This document shows positions 10,694 to 22,252 of a stretch of 64,000 nucleotides of DNA, in pieces. The stretch comes from an uncultured Prevotella sp. GTDB taxonomy: Bacteria; Bacteroidota; Bacteroidia; Bacteroidales; Bacteroidaceae. Under the pieces are notes generated by a model that had not been told where the DNA came from, searched no databases, and saw only the letters and a program-made list of their open reading frames with translations. Location of the stretch: assembly GCA_946540435.1 (NCBI GenBank), contig CAMNII010000007.1, positions 1 through 64,000 of the forward strand, read 5' to 3'. How positions within the stretch are numbered: position 1 is the stretch's first letter; every line of letters starts with the position of its first letter. A program made the translations under genes and the position numbers.

Positions 10694-12574
10694 TTATTGT
10701 TTTACTTCAGTAGTCTTTTCGGGTTTAGCTTCGGAGACCTCTTCATTTGCTTCTCCGACTGTCCCTTCATGTGTTTCTCCTGAGGCCTCTTCCGGCGTTT
10801 CCCCTGCGTCCTTATCCGGTGTTTCTCCGGAGACCTCTTCGAGGGGCTCCCCTGCGTCCTTATCCGGTATGTCAGACTCGCTGTCTGTTGCCTGCGGCGA
10901 TGCGTTCTGCCCAAGGGTCTGAAGGGGTGCTGAGCGCCGTGTCGTTGTCTTCAGCTTGTTGCCATCACCCTTGCCTCTCCACTCGAAAATATCATCTTTG
11001 TGGCGGGGCCGTAGTTCTTCAAACCACACAAATTCCGGCAGTTTATACTTCTCCGGGGGTATCTGCGTCATGGGATAGAGCGTACTCTGGTGTTTTGGGG
11101 TCCAGATGCGTTCCAGCTGTCTGTCGGCAGAGGTGTACATCTTCAGTGTATCCGTTTCGGTGTAGTTCAGTCCGATGTACGAGCTGTCGCTGTCGTCGAT
11201 GGAGTAATAGATGATTTTGACATTCCCCATGGCCACGGTCCTCCTGATATTTCCGTCGATGAAATAGGCGTCAATCTCCTTTGACGATATCTGGTTGTAG
11301 TTGTCATCGGTCTTTCCCCGCTCAATGGAGAGCGCCTGCCCGATGACGTGTGCCTCACGGATGGTACTGTCGTTGGAATAGGCTTCTATACGTTCGCCCA
11401 GCAACTGACGGGCACCATTCCACACGATGGGATCATAGTACATCGTCATGCAGGAGTCCTTGGAGTTGAAGACAAGCGAGTCGCAGATGGCCTGCAGGTC
11501 TTTTCGATAGGCTCTGACGTGAGGATAGGCATGTACTTTGCGATAGAGCGAATCGGTTCCGATGTTTATGGACACGAGTTTCAGCGTGTCGGCATGCATA
11601 TAGAGGGTGTCGGGACCTTGTGAGAAGTCTTTGACCAAGGCTCGTCCCGTGGCATATCCGTAGCCTGTCTGCTCGTCGTACTGCATATACTCGCAGTTCA
11701 GGGCATTGCGGTTCAGGGTGTCTTCGTAGACCACGTTGCTGAAGGCCTCGCCGTAGCCTGTTGTCTTGTCATACAGCAGGGTATCGGCGGTAATGGCTTT
11801 TTCCTTGTCGATGATGGTCGACCTGCTGACGAGCCTCATGCGCTCCGTCTTTGTGGCATAATACCCGTTGTCGGTGTCCGCATCTGTAGTTCCTGAGGTC
11901 ATATGCGACGGACCGAGTACGTGGGCTTCAGAGATGGTCGTGTCATAGTACAGGGTATCGGTGGTGATGAGATGGTCTTCTCCCTGTAGTTTAACGTTGA
12001 AGAAGAAGCGTGCCAGGCGGGTGTCGGTATGGTATTCCCCCCAGTCGGCAACGAGTTTATCTGTTCCGTCAATGAGTGTACCTCCCTCGAAGAAGTAGGC
12101 CACCTCATAGAGTCTGTCGTAGTTCAGGCTGTCGGTATAGAGAGTCTGCTTTCGGTGTCGTAGCACGACTTTCTTTCTGGCGTGCATCTCTTGCCGTTGT
12201 CCGTCGTAGTCGCCATGGTCGCAGGTGAGCGAGAGGGTGTCACCCTGCGTATAGCGTACGTGGCCGAAGGCCTTTACGGCATTGGCTTCTTGAAAGAAAT
12301 AGGCACTGTCGCATTTCAGTGTTCCTCCCTGGTGGTGGAACACCACATTCCCGCTGACAATCTGTGCGAAGCGTGTGACGGGGTCGGGAGCGTTGATGTT
12401 GTAGCGTAGCTCGTCGGCGTGTTCCAGATAGACTCTGTCATCGCCTTTTCCCTTTCCTTTCTGGGCATTGGCGACCGTCAGGGGTAACCATAGCGCAAGC
12501 AGGCACAGAACCATTATTCTGAAGGCCCTATGCCCGCGTATGCGTTTTGTATCGTTATGTAACGGTCCTGTCAT
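10694..12574 (-). CDS. OstA-like (LptA/LptD N-terminal-like) protein with repetitive acidic C-terminus
   Basis: SGNVVFHHQGGTLKCDSAYFFQEANAVKAFGHVRYTQGDTLSLTCDHGDYDG. Confidence 0.8.
   Translation of the reverse strand: MTGPLHNDTKRIRGHRAFRIMVLCLLALWLPLTVANAQKGKGKGDDRVYLEHADELRYNINAPDPVTRFAQIVSGNVVFHHQGGTLKCDSAYFFQEANAVKAFGHVRYTQGDTLSLTCDHGDYDGQRQEMHARKKVVLRHRKQTLYTDSLNYDRLYEVAYFFEGGTLIDGTDKLVADWGEYHTDTRLARFFFNVKLQGEDHLITTDTLYYDTTISEAHVLGPSHMTSGTTDADTDNGYYATKTERMRLVSRSTIIDKEKAITADTLLYDKTTGYGEAFSNVVYEDTLNRNALNCEYMQYDEQTGYGYATGRALVKDFSQGPDTLYMHADTLKLVSINIGTDSLYRKVHAYPHVRAYRKDLQAICDSLVFNSKDSCMTMYYDPIVWNGARQLLGERIEAYSNDSTIREAHVIGQALSIERGKTDDNYNQISSKEIDAYFIDGNIRRTVAMGNVKIIYYSIDDSDSSYIGLNYTETDTLKMYTSADRQLERIWTPKHQSTLYPMTQIPPEKYKLPEFVWFEELRPRHKDDIFEWRGKGDGNKLKTTTRRSAPLQTLGQNASPQATDSESDIPDKDAGEPLEEVSGETPDKDAGETPEEASGETHEGTVGEANEEVSEAKPEKTTEVKQ
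10773..10868 (-). repeat. Two in-frame 48-bp direct repeats in the OstA-like C-terminus
   Basis: 10773-10820 and 10821-10868 encode PDKDAGEPLEEVSGET / PDKDAGETPEEASGET. Confidence 0.85.
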
Positions 12575-14028
12575 TTAACCCATCCTTGGTATTGGTATTT
12601 CCCGTTCTTATATTTATCTTTCATCCAGACATGGGTGCGCTTGATTTTCTCTTCAACCCAGTTATGGAGGAATTTAGCACGCTCTTTGTTCATCACGACA
12701 TTTTTCATCACCTGATAATCTTCGCTGATGGTGGCCGTATGCGCGTCGATACGTTCTTTCAACTTCACGATGGCACATACCTGCTTGCCTCTGTTGTTAA
12801 TCATCCGGAAGGCTGGCGAGATCTCCCCTACTTTGAGGTTGGCTACGGCCTGTTGTATTTCCGTAGGCAACTGGTCCATACGGAAGCGTGACGTAATGGT
12901 TCGTGTCTGCTGGTTCTTGTAAGCCATCAGTCCGTGGTTGCTGCGGGTGTCCTTGTCGTCAGAAACGTAGAAGGCCGCTTCTTCGAAGGAGAATTTCCCG
13001 TTACGGATGTCATCGGCCAGGGAGTCGAGTTTCTGCTGGGTCTCCACCAAGCTTTCCTCCGTCACCTTCGGGTTCTTAAGGATATGGCGCACATTGATTT
13101 TGTCGCCTCGCTTGTCAATGAGCTGGATGATGTGGTAGCCGAATTCCGACTCGACTATTTTCGATATTTTCTTCGGGTCGGTGAGGTTGAAAGCGGCAGC
13201 AGCGAAAGCCGGGTCGAGTTCTCCTCGTCCCATATACCCGATTTCTCCACCCTGGCGTCGGCTTCCGTCTTCGGAATAGAGCTGGGCAAGGGTGGCAAAA
13301 GTGATTTCCCCTCGTGTAACGCGGTCAGTGTAGTTACGCAGTTCGTCTTTCACGCGGTTGATTTCCTCTATGGCAATCTTTGGGCGCTTGGTGATAATCT
13401 CCACTTCCACCTCTGTGGGCACGAAGGGGATGCTGTCCTCCGGCAGGTTGCGGAAGTAGTCGCGCACCTCCGACGGTGTCACGACGACGTCTTCGACGAG
13501 TTTCTGACGCATTTGCCCTATCATCTCGGAATTACGGAAGTCATCGACCATATCAGCACGCATCTGTGCCACGGTTTTCTTTTGATATTCCTCGAGCTTC
13601 TCCTGCGAACCGATGATGTTAATCCACTCGTTGATTTGCTGTTCAACGGCACGCTGCACCTCGGTATCGGTGATTTCAATAGAGTCCAGTTCGGCTTGAT
13701 GGAGGAACAGCTTATTGACAGCAATCTGTTCCGGTATCAGGTAGTCTGGGTCGCCGTCCCATTTCATATTCTCCAAATCAGCCTGCATGCGCATGTTTTC
13801 CACGTCTGACTTGAGTATAGGCTCGTTACCCACGATCCATATCACTTCATCAAGGATGCTGCCTTCTGGCACTTCCACGCTGGGTGTCGGGGTGACGACC
13901 GAGTCACCGGTAGCCGTGGCCGTCATGGCGTGTGGCAGCGTACCTTTCCTCGTCGGCATACTATTCCCTGTGGCATATGCCAGCAGTGCACAGGCTGTTG
14001 CGGCAATGATTGTTAGTCTTTTCTTCAT
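12571..14028 (-). CDS. SurA-like parvulin peptidylprolyl isomerase
   Basis: Signal peptide; EDGSRRQGGEIGYMGRGELDPAFAAAAFNL; second degenerate parvulin domain. Confidence 0.88.
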   Translation of the reverse strand: MKKRLTIIAATACALLAYATGNSMPTRKGTLPHAMTATATGDSVVTPTPSVEVPEGSILDEVIWIVGNEPILKSDVENMRMQADLENMKWDGDPDYLIPEQIAVNKLFLHQAELDSIEITDTEVQRAVEQQINEWINIIGSQEKLEEYQKKTVAQMRADMVDDFRNSEMIGQMRQKLVEDVVVTPSEVRDYFRNLPEDSIPFVPTEVEVEIITKRPKIAIEEINRVKDELRNYTDRVTRGEITFATLAQLYSEDGSRRQGGEIGYMGRGELDPAFAAAAFNLTDPKKISKIVESEFGYHIIQLIDKRGDKINVRHILKNPKVTEESLVETQQKLDSLADDIRNGKFSFEEAAFYVSDDKDTRSNHGLMAYKNQQTRTITSRFRMDQLPTEIQQAVANLKVGEISPAFRMINNRGKQVCAIVKLKERIDAHTATISEDYQVMKNVVMNKERAKFLHNWVEEKIKRTHVWMKDKYKNGKYQYQGWVK

Positions 14029-14064
14029 CAGTATTGCTAAGACGTTTCCTGGTCTTGTAAATGA

Positions 14065-15486
14065 TTAATGCTTATTCACCGTAGCGAGCACTTTCTTGTC
14101 TACCTCGATGACAGCATCCTTACGGAGTGCGGCCACCCACTGCTTCATCAGGTATTCCTGGTAGTCGCTGACCACCTGGCCCTTCACATCGTCGAGTTCT
14201 TTGGGAGCCTTGAGCAGCTTGCCGAATGTTGCCGTGTTGGGGAAGTTCTTCATCACGGTTACTGTGGTATCGACCTTAAAGATGTCGTGGTCGACAATGA
14301 CATTATCACCTTTCTTGAAGTATCCCTTGTCAACTCTGATGCGCAGGATGCTATCGTTGTTGAAGGTTTCACGGAGCACCTTGTTCCACTCGGCAAATGG
14401 TATTTTCTTGATGGCTTTCTTCACTGCCTTGACGTCAGCTACCTCTTTCGTACGATAGGCGATACCCTTGAAACGGGGTTCTTCCCAGGTGTAGTTTTTC
14501 TTGTTCTTCTTGAAGAAACGAGTCAGGCCGTCCACGTCTTCCTGAGCTTTCTTCCACACGTTACGCTGGGAGAGTTCGATGGCGAGCACACCGTCGTGAT
14601 ACTCTTTGATAAGGTATTTCAACTCATCGTCCTTTGCCACCATTTCCTGGCGTTTCTCGGCGAGGATCTGCTCTTCGGTTTTTCCTGTCTGCGTCTGTAT
14701 GTCCTTGATCTTCTGGCTGACGATCTGGTCACGAATGCCGCGACGTTCAATGAAGTTGATGATGTCGGCACGCATAGAGTCGTACGGGAAGAACAGACGC
14801 TTCTCCAGGAGCTTGACGATATGCCATCCGAACTGAGTGGTGAAGGGCTGGCTCACCTGTCCGGGCTCTAAGCTGTAGATGACGTTTTCAAACTCGGGGA
14901 CGGTATATCCTTTTTCCACCCATCCCAGTTCGCCACCGCGCGGTGCGGATCCGTCGGCAGAATACTTCCTGGCCAGCTCGGCAAAGTCGCCGCCACCGAC
15001 AAGAACCTTATAGATGCTGTCGATGCGTTCCTTGGCGGCCTCTTGCTCCTGAGCTGTTGCCTGCTGCCCCATACGGATGAGGATATGTGCGGGTCTGACC
15101 AGTCCGCCTGCCGAGTCTACACGCTGCTGAGTCTTGGTATAGATCTCACGAGCCTTCGCTTCCACGTCGGCATCAGTGATGAGAGCAGGCCGTATCTGCT
15201 GGTCGCGATACTGCTCATATTCTTTCTTCAACGACTGTATCGTGTCGAGTTGCAGCTTGATGGCTTCCTGTACTTTGAGTTTATAGTCTACAAACAAGTC
15301 GACGTATTCTTCTACAGACTTCTTGTCAATGACGCCATCAGTATTGTTCTTATTATAGGAGTACTCAAATTCTGAGCGTGGTACAGCCTCGCCATTGATG
15401 GTCATGATGACGGGGTCGTCTTTGGTCTGTGCACCCGCTGCTGTTGCAACGAGCAGCAGGGCTGCGGTGATGATTCTTGTTTTCAT
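14065..15486 (-). CDS. Parvulin-type peptidylprolyl isomerase
   Basis: Signal peptide MKTRIITAALLLVATAAGAQ; YSADGSAPRGGELGWVEKGYTVPEFENVIYSLEPGQVSQPF. Confidence 0.88.
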   Translation of the reverse strand: MKTRIITAALLLVATAAGAQTKDDPVIMTINGEAVPRSEFEYSYNKNNTDGVIDKKSVEEYVDLFVDYKLKVQEAIKLQLDTIQSLKKEYEQYRDQQIRPALITDADVEAKAREIYTKTQQRVDSAGGLVRPAHILIRMGQQATAQEQEAAKERIDSIYKVLVGGGDFAELARKYSADGSAPRGGELGWVEKGYTVPEFENVIYSLEPGQVSQPFTTQFGWHIVKLLEKRLFFPYDSMRADIINFIERRGIRDQIVSQKIKDIQTQTGKTEEQILAEKRQEMVAKDDELKYLIKEYHDGVLAIELSQRNVWKKAQEDVDGLTRFFKKNKKNYTWEEPRFKGIAYRTKEVADVKAVKKAIKKIPFAEWNKVLRETFNNDSILRIRVDKGYFKKGDNVIVDHDIFKVDTTVTVMKNFPNTATFGKLLKAPKELDDVKGQVVSDYQEYLMKQWVAALRKDAVIEVDKKVLATVNKH

Positions 15487-15565
15487 AGTTCTGAATACAT
15501 TCCCTTGTCTTACCATGGACGAGGGTTGTTATACATTATATTATATAATAATCTCTTGAAGGTTG

Positions 15566-17065
<1,500 letters not shown>

Positions 17066-17075
17066 TTATTGGATG

Positions 17076-17083
17076 CAAAGGTA
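17076..17083 (-). promoter_or_regulatory. -7 element TACCTTTG of guaB
   Basis: caaaggta on + strand. Confidence 0.5.
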
Positions 17084-17226
17084 ATACTTTTTCCGCACTT
17101 AATCTTTTCTTTCGCTGTTTTTCTCATGTGCTTTAATACGTTTTAACGCTGAAAAGATGAAAAATATCCCTTTTCCTTTGGTTTTGCCCCTTCTTCTTCG
17201 TAATTTTGCAAGTGTTTTATCCAACT

Positions 17227-18393
17227 ATGAAAATACTATACGACTATCGCATCTTCGACGACCAGATATTCGGAGGCATCTCAAACAGTTTCGTACAGCT
17301 CATCAGCCATCTGCCGGCTGACGTGGACTACGAGATTGCTGTTGCCGAGAGTAACAATGTGCACCTCCGAAACAGCGGGCTGATGGACATCCCGCCCCTA
17401 CTCGACCCGCCCGAGCATTTCATCCTTCACAGAAAGAAGAGTCTGAAATACCAACGATCGCTCTATAAGCGGTTCAGCCGGATCTTCCCGTCAAAAACAA
17501 GTCTCGGGCGCAACATGCTCTGTTCCATCAATGCGCTGAAGTGCGGAGATTTCGACGTGTTCCACCCTACCTATTTCTACGACTACTTCCTACCCTACCT
17601 CAACGGCAAGCCTTTCGTACTCACCGTTCACGACATGGTGGCTGAGCGATACTTCCGACGAAACGACTTCCAAGTGGTGAAGAAACGTAAGCTCGTGGAG
17701 CAGGCCGCCCACATCATCACCGTATCCCGACATACCAAAGACGACCTCATGGATATGCTCCACGTGCCTGAGGAACGTATCACCGTCATCTATCATGGTG
17801 CGCCCAAACCCATCGTTTGCGATGATGAAGCACCACTTGTTGAAGGTCCGTACCTACTCTTCGTTGGCCATCGCATCAGCTATAAGAACTTCCGCCCAAT
17901 GGTACGCTCGCTCGTACCCGTCCTGCAACGGCATCCCGGGCTGCGCCTGGTCTGTACAGGGCATCCCTTCCGTCCTGACGAAGAGAAGTTCCTCCAGTCG
18001 CTTGGGATCACTGACAGGATTATCCAGATGCGTCCCGACGACCATGGACTCGCCAACCTATACCAACATGCCGTCTGCTTTCTGTTTCCCTCTCTCTACG
18101 AAGGCTTTGGCATCCCCATCCTCGAAGCCTGGCAAGCCAACTGTCCCGTCCTCCTCAACACAGCCAGCTGCTTCCCGGAAGTAGCCGGCGACGCTGCCGT
18201 CTTCTTCCATCTCAACGACACCACAGATGACCTCGAGGACGTCGTGGAAGACTTCTTCACCTGGACACCCGAAAAGCGGCAGCAACTCATTGCCCGTCAA
18301 CAGCAACGACTGACATGCTACGACTGGCAGGCCTCAGCAAACCAACTGGCCGATGTTTACCGGAAAGTAGCAGAAGAGCATCGTTGTAAATGA
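17227..18393 (+). CDS. Family 1 (GT4-like) glycosyltransferase
   Basis: LLFVGHRISYKNF; PSLYEGFGIPILEAW; TAATTTTG at 17201-17208 supports the trimmed start. Confidence 0.9.
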   Translation: MKILYDYRIFDDQIFGGISNSFVQLISHLPADVDYEIAVAESNNVHLRNSGLMDIPPLLDPPEHFILHRKKSLKYQRSLYKRFSRIFPSKTSLGRNMLCSINALKCGDFDVFHPTYFYDYFLPYLNGKPFVLTVHDMVAERYFRRNDFQVVKKRKLVEQAAHIITVSRHTKDDLMDMLHVPEERITVIYHGAPKPIVCDDEAPLVEGPYLLFVGHRISYKNFRPMVRSLVPVLQRHPGLRLVCTGHPFRPDEEKFLQSLGITDRIIQMRPDDHGLANLYQHAVCFLFPSLYEGFGIPILEAWQANCPVLLNTASCFPEVAGDAAVFFHLNDTTDDLEDVVEDFFTWTPEKRQQLIARQQQRLTCYDWQASANQLADVYRKVAEEHRCK

Positions 18394-18446
18394 GCCATGC
18401 TTCTCGCCCCATCAGGAGCCACAAGCCTCACAATCGGGGTTTACAT

Positions 18447-18674
18447 TTATAGATATATAAAGCACGTACCATCCTGGCAGAACTGATTGCTGCAGTAGTC
18501 GTAGGTGGCGGTGACGCCAACGGCGAAGACATACCACTCAGGCAGGTTAAGCATGTTGTAGCTGACAGATAATCCGGCAGTTGTCTTGTACTCTGCGGTG
18601 GATGGCGCACCGATTCCCGGTCTGGCGGCAGGAACCAGCTGCCCTGCGTCAGGGAATTCCTATCCTGCCGCCAT
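18447..18674 (-). pseudogene. Possible degraded C-terminal fragment of a secreted/OM protein (in-frame TAG at 18660-18662)
   Basis: Minus-strand translation MAAG*EFPDAGQLVPAARPGIGAPSTAEYKTTAGLSVSYNMLNLPEWYVFAVGVTATYDYCSNQFCQDGTCFIYL*. Confidence 0.3.
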
Positions 18675-18748
18675 GAGGTTGAAGCAACAGGCTGAGGAGG
18701 AGGGATGTCTTTTATACCATATATTAAGACAGTATAGAGGCGGAAGAA

Positions 18749-18892
18749 CTATCCCTTTTTGCGTTTCTTCCTCTCGTTCCATTCGTAGACAACGGAGATG
18801 GCACTCACCACTACGCCTGCCAACCCGACCAGCAAGCAGATCAATCCGAAATTCTCTTTTGCCCAATTCGTCAAAGACTCCATCATAAGCAT
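18749..18892 (-). CDS. 47-aa predicted single-TM small membrane protein
   Basis: MLMMESLTNWAKENFGLICLLVGLAGVVVSAISVVYEWNERKKRKKG; TATCTTTG -7 element at 18919-18926; below the ORF-track cut-off. Confidence 0.6.
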   Translation of the reverse strand: MLMMESLTNWAKENFGLICLLVGLAGVVVSAISVVYEWNERKKRKKG

Positions 18893-19013
18893 TCTATGTT
18901 TGCAGTGTCATTACGGTGCAAAGATACAAAAAAAAATGAGTAAGAAAGAAAAAAAACGAATTTGTCTTGTTCTTCTCTTGTTTTTAACGCGGGTTTTTCT
19001 GTTGATTTTCCGA

Positions 19014-19053
19014 AAGACAAAGGGGATGCACTCAAGTGCATCCCCTTTGTCTT
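19014..19053 (-). terminator. 17-bp perfect hairpin directly 3' of tRNA-Arg
   Basis: AGACAAAGGGGATGCAC-TTGA-GTGCATCCCCTTTGTCT immediately after the tRNA on - strand. Confidence 0.6.
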
Positions 19054-19054
19054 G

Positions 19055-19128
19055 TGACTCCCGCGGGATTCAAACCCACAACCTTCTGATCCGTAGTCAG
19101 ATGCTCTATTCAGTTGAGCTAGGGAGCC
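19055..19128 (-). tRNA. tRNA-Arg (anticodon ACG)
   Basis: GGCTCCC TA GCTCAACTGAATAGAGC A TCTGA CTACGGA TCAGA AGGTT GTGGG TTTGAAT CCCGC GGGAGTC A folds as a cloverleaf. Confidence 0.93.
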
Positions 19129-19149
19129 TCCTTGTTTGTTTTGCGGTTG

Positions 19150-19157
19150 CAAAGTTA
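19150..19157 (-). promoter_or_regulatory. -7 element TAACTTTG upstream of tRNA-Arg
   Basis: caaagtta on + strand, 22 nt from the tRNA 5' end. Confidence 0.5.
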
Positions 19158-19245
19158 TAAAGATTTTCCGAAACAGCCAAACTTTTTCTTAAGTTTTTTT
19201 CCTTACATGCGATTTTTATTGGTTTTTCGACTGTCGGATGCCTCT

Positions 19246-19890
19246 TTACCGGTTGTTCTGACTCACTTCTTCGTTGTAAATGCGCTGGAAATAGTCGCGC
19301 AGGAGCTGATCGTCTTCGATGATGCGTTGCAGTTCCTGCTGATGGGCTTTGTTGGGTGAGTTGGGCAGCCAGAGATGGATATAGCCTCCGGCGGCATATT
19401 TGTTGTTCATGTGTTCACGGAAGCGCAGCCACTGTTCCTCGACGGGTTTCTCGGGATAATGGCTGAGTCCGTACTGCACGGTACGCCGGAACACTACTTC
19501 GGGCTGCATGTCACGGTCGGCCTCGGCGACGATTTTCCCATAGATGCTCCGCGGGGTGTGGCTTGCTGATGCGCGATGGTCTTCTACGGCCTGCCGCATG
19601 ATTTCCATCTGTTCCGGCGTGAACCATTTCCGAAGTCTGAGGTCGGCTGCGAGTATCTTTCCTCCCGTGATGTGGTGGATGGCTCTTGGCCCGCTCATCC
19701 CCAAGTCGTGGTAGGCAGCTACGACGTATGCCATGTTGATGTCGGCACCTGTGGCACGTGCCAGCTCGAGCGACCTGTTGATGACGCTTGTTGCATGGCT
19801 GATGTTATGAGCTTTGTCGAATGCGGCATAGCGCGGGAGGATTTGTGTTTCCACAAACGCCATGAGGTCAAGGCTTACGTTGTCGATCAT
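19246..19890 (-). CDS. HD-domain phosphohydrolase-like protein
   Basis: HNISHATSVI...AAYHDLGM; start trimmed to MIDNVSLDLM. Confidence 0.8.
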   Translation of the reverse strand: MIDNVSLDLMAFVETQILPRYAAFDKAHNISHATSVINRSLELARATGADINMAYVVAAYHDLGMSGPRAIHHITGGKILAADLRLRKWFTPEQMEIMRQAVEDHRASASHTPRSIYGKIVAEADRDMQPEVVFRRTVQYGLSHYPEKPVEEQWLRFREHMNNKYAAGGYIHLWLPNSPNKAHQQELQRIIEDDQLLRDYFQRIYNEEVSQNNR

Positions 19891-19948
19891 AGGAATAATG
19901 TATTTTATTTTGCAAATGTAGAAATATTTTTTTAACTTTGCAAGTGTT

Positions 19949-20836
19949 ATGGAGAAAATCATCACTAATTCTGCCCGTGCATGGTTGCTGGCTTCCCGTC
20001 CGAAGACGCTCATGGGTGCCGCCGTTCCGATGCTGACGGCGTTGTCGCTGGCCTATCGTGACGGCGGCGGGAGGTTCTTGTGGCTGCCTGCAATATTGTG
20101 TGTGGCTTTCGCCATGCTGATGCAGGTGGATGCTAATTTCGTGAACGATTATTTCGACTTCAGGCATGGCAACGACGATGAGTCGCGGCTAGGTCCGCGG
20201 CGTGCCTGCGCAGAGGGTTGGATTACGCCATCGGCAATGCTGACCGGCATCGGTGTGACCACGCTGGCAGCGTGTCTGACGGGATTGCCGCTGGTATGGT
20301 GGGGCGGATGGTGGATGATTGCCGTGGGTGCCGCCTGTGTCGTGTTCTGCTTCCTGTATACAACGACGCTGTCGTACTGGGGGTTAGGCGATGCGCTGGT
20401 ATTGCTGTTCTTCGGCCTGGTTCCTGTCTGTGTGACCTATTACCTGCTTACGATGTCGCTTCCCGCAGAGACGGTGGTCTGTGCGCTGGCCTGTGGCCTG
20501 GTCATCGACACGCTGCTTATCATCAATAACTATCGCGACATCGATAATGACGTGCGGGCCGGCAAGCGTACGCTCATCGTACGCATCGGCAGTCGCAATG
20601 GTCGACGGCTGTATCTGGCATGCGGGTTCATGGCCGTAGCTCTGCTGATGGTCGGTTCTGACTGGCGGCTGCTACTGTTCTGCCTACCTTACCTGCTGCT
20701 CCATGTGCAGACATGGCGAGAGATGTGCCGCATCAACCAGGGAAAGGCGCTGAACATGATTCTTGGAAAGACGTCTCGCAACATGTTTGTTTATGGTCTG
20801 ACCAGCTCTGCCGGAATTCTGCTGCTGGCTGCATAG
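19949..20836 (+). CDS. menA: 1,4-dihydroxy-2-naphthoate polyprenyltransferase
   Basis: UbiA-type polytopic protein, DANFVNDYFDFRHGNDD; NNYRDIDNDVRAGKRTLIVRIG. Confidence 0.92.
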   Translation: MEKIITNSARAWLLASRPKTLMGAAVPMLTALSLAYRDGGGRFLWLPAILCVAFAMLMQVDANFVNDYFDFRHGNDDESRLGPRRACAEGWITPSAMLTGIGVTTLAACLTGLPLVWWGGWWMIAVGAACVVFCFLYTTTLSYWGLGDALVLLFFGLVPVCVTYYLLTMSLPAETVVCALACGLVIDTLLIINNYRDIDNDVRAGKRTLIVRIGSRNGRRLYLACGFMAVALLMVGSDWRLLLFCLPYLLLHVQTWREMCRINQGKALNMILGKTSRNMFVYGLTSSAGILLLAA

Positions 20837-20870
20837 CACTGGTAATCTGCCGGCAGGCGAGGCTTTGCAT

Positions 20871-21323
20871 TCAGACCACTACCGACGTTGCATAGGCAAG
20901 AAGGGCGTATCGCAACGTCTTGCCTATGGCAATGCTGATATAGGTGATGAGCCTGTTGGCTCGCATCAATCCCAACACGATGGTGATGGCCGTCCCTATG
21001 ACTGGGAGAAAGGCAAAGAACCCCATCCATGCCCCTCGCCCAGCAAGGAACCGTTGTGCTTTCTCAATCTTTTCTGGGCCGACATGGAGATAGCGTTCTA
21101 TCCAATCCAGTCGCCCCAGCCTGCCGATACTATAGTTTACCATTGAACCGAGAATATTCCCTGCCGAGGCATAGGCCACGAGCGGTACTGCTGACAGGCC
21201 TGTTGCCTGCAATGCCACCATGACGGCCTCACTGCTGTATGGGATGAACGAACCGGCCAGGAAGGCAGCCCCGAACATTCCCCAATATCCGTAGCTGATA
21301 AGGAAGTCTACAAGCTGGTCCAT
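20871..21323 (-). CDS. YqaA/DedA-family membrane protein
   Basis: GMFGAAFLAGSFIPYSSEAVMVALQATG...GNILGSMVNYSIGRLG; start trimmed to MDQLVDFL. Confidence 0.85.
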   Translation of the reverse strand: MDQLVDFLISYGYWGMFGAAFLAGSFIPYSSEAVMVALQATGLSAVPLVAYASAGNILGSMVNYSIGRLGRLDWIERYLHVGPEKIEKAQRFLAGRGAWMGFFAFLPVIGTAITIVLGLMRANRLITYISIAIGKTLRYALLAYATSVVV

Positions 21324-22252
21324 AAGTGGAAGGTGGTAAAGGCGGAGACGACTGCAAGGTATACGACAAAGAAGATATTGCTCACTCTCGTCGATGTGAA
21401 CGTGATGAGATGCCCCACGAGGAATGCCGTGTTCACCGTCAGTATGGGTAGCAGCCATGAGGCCTGTTGGGGCCAGAGTATGAGAAGTATGGCGGTAAAG
21501 AGTCCCATGGAGATAAACAACTGGTAGAGCAGTCGTGTCTTGACGTTTTCTCTTCGTCCGGCAATCAGGAAGTGTATGCTCGAAATGAAAAAGAGCAGCA
21601 GTATCCAGATGCCTGTGGCGAGCCATTCAGCGGGTACGCTGCCATAGCCAAAGGGCTCAGGAAAGGTTGTCAGATGGTGAAACCATAATGTCAGGCGTGT
21701 CCACAGTGGCGGTGAGGCGTAGAACAGCAGCAGTCCGACGGTCCAGAAGGGGAATGCCAGGCCGAGCAGCGACGCCACGAAGGTATGAATATTGAGCGCC
21801 ATGAGCTTCGTCTGCTGAAGGCTCCACATCACCGGCAGGAACACCAGGACATACGGCTCTGCCATTACCGCAATGCCGAGAAACACATAGGCAGTGAACG
21901 ATGTTGCCGCCGTCGCTGGATTCTGATAGCCGTCGAAGAGCACCCGGTAGCAGCACAGCAGGAGCAGGGCCGGAAGCAGCCGTATGGGAGCATTATCCTG
22001 AAAGAGTACGGGGAGCGCGCAACAGGACAGTGCCAACAGCGATACAGATGCCATCCTGCTGAATATGCGCATCAGCGAGAAGCGGTTGCTGATGACTGCT
22101 GTGAGGGCTGTCGCCATGGCAAGCATGGCTACTGGCACAACGACTGCCGTGAGCCGTCCGGCTGATGCCGACACGCACACTGCCATTGTTACCACAGCCA
22201 TGCAAGGAAGGCTGTAGTGACTCTCTGCCACCCTGTTCTGGAAACGCTTCAT
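21308..22252 (-). CDS. Polytopic membrane protein, unknown function
   Basis: 314 aa, many hydrophobic segments, overlaps purD by 4 bp. Confidence 0.8.
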   Translation of the reverse strand: MKRFQNRVAESHYSLPCMAVVTMAVCVSASAGRLTAVVVPVAMLAMATALTAVISNRFSLMRIFSRMASVSLLALSCCALPVLFQDNAPIRLLPALLLLCCYRVLFDGYQNPATAATSFTAYVFLGIAVMAEPYVLVFLPVMWSLQQTKLMALNIHTFVASLLGLAFPFWTVGLLLFYASPPLWTRLTLWFHHLTTFPEPFGYGSVPAEWLATGIWILLLFFISSIHFLIAGRRENVKTRLLYQLFISMGLFTAILLILWPQQASWLLPILTVNTAFLVGHLITFTSTRVSNIFFVVYLAVVSAFTTFHLWTSL

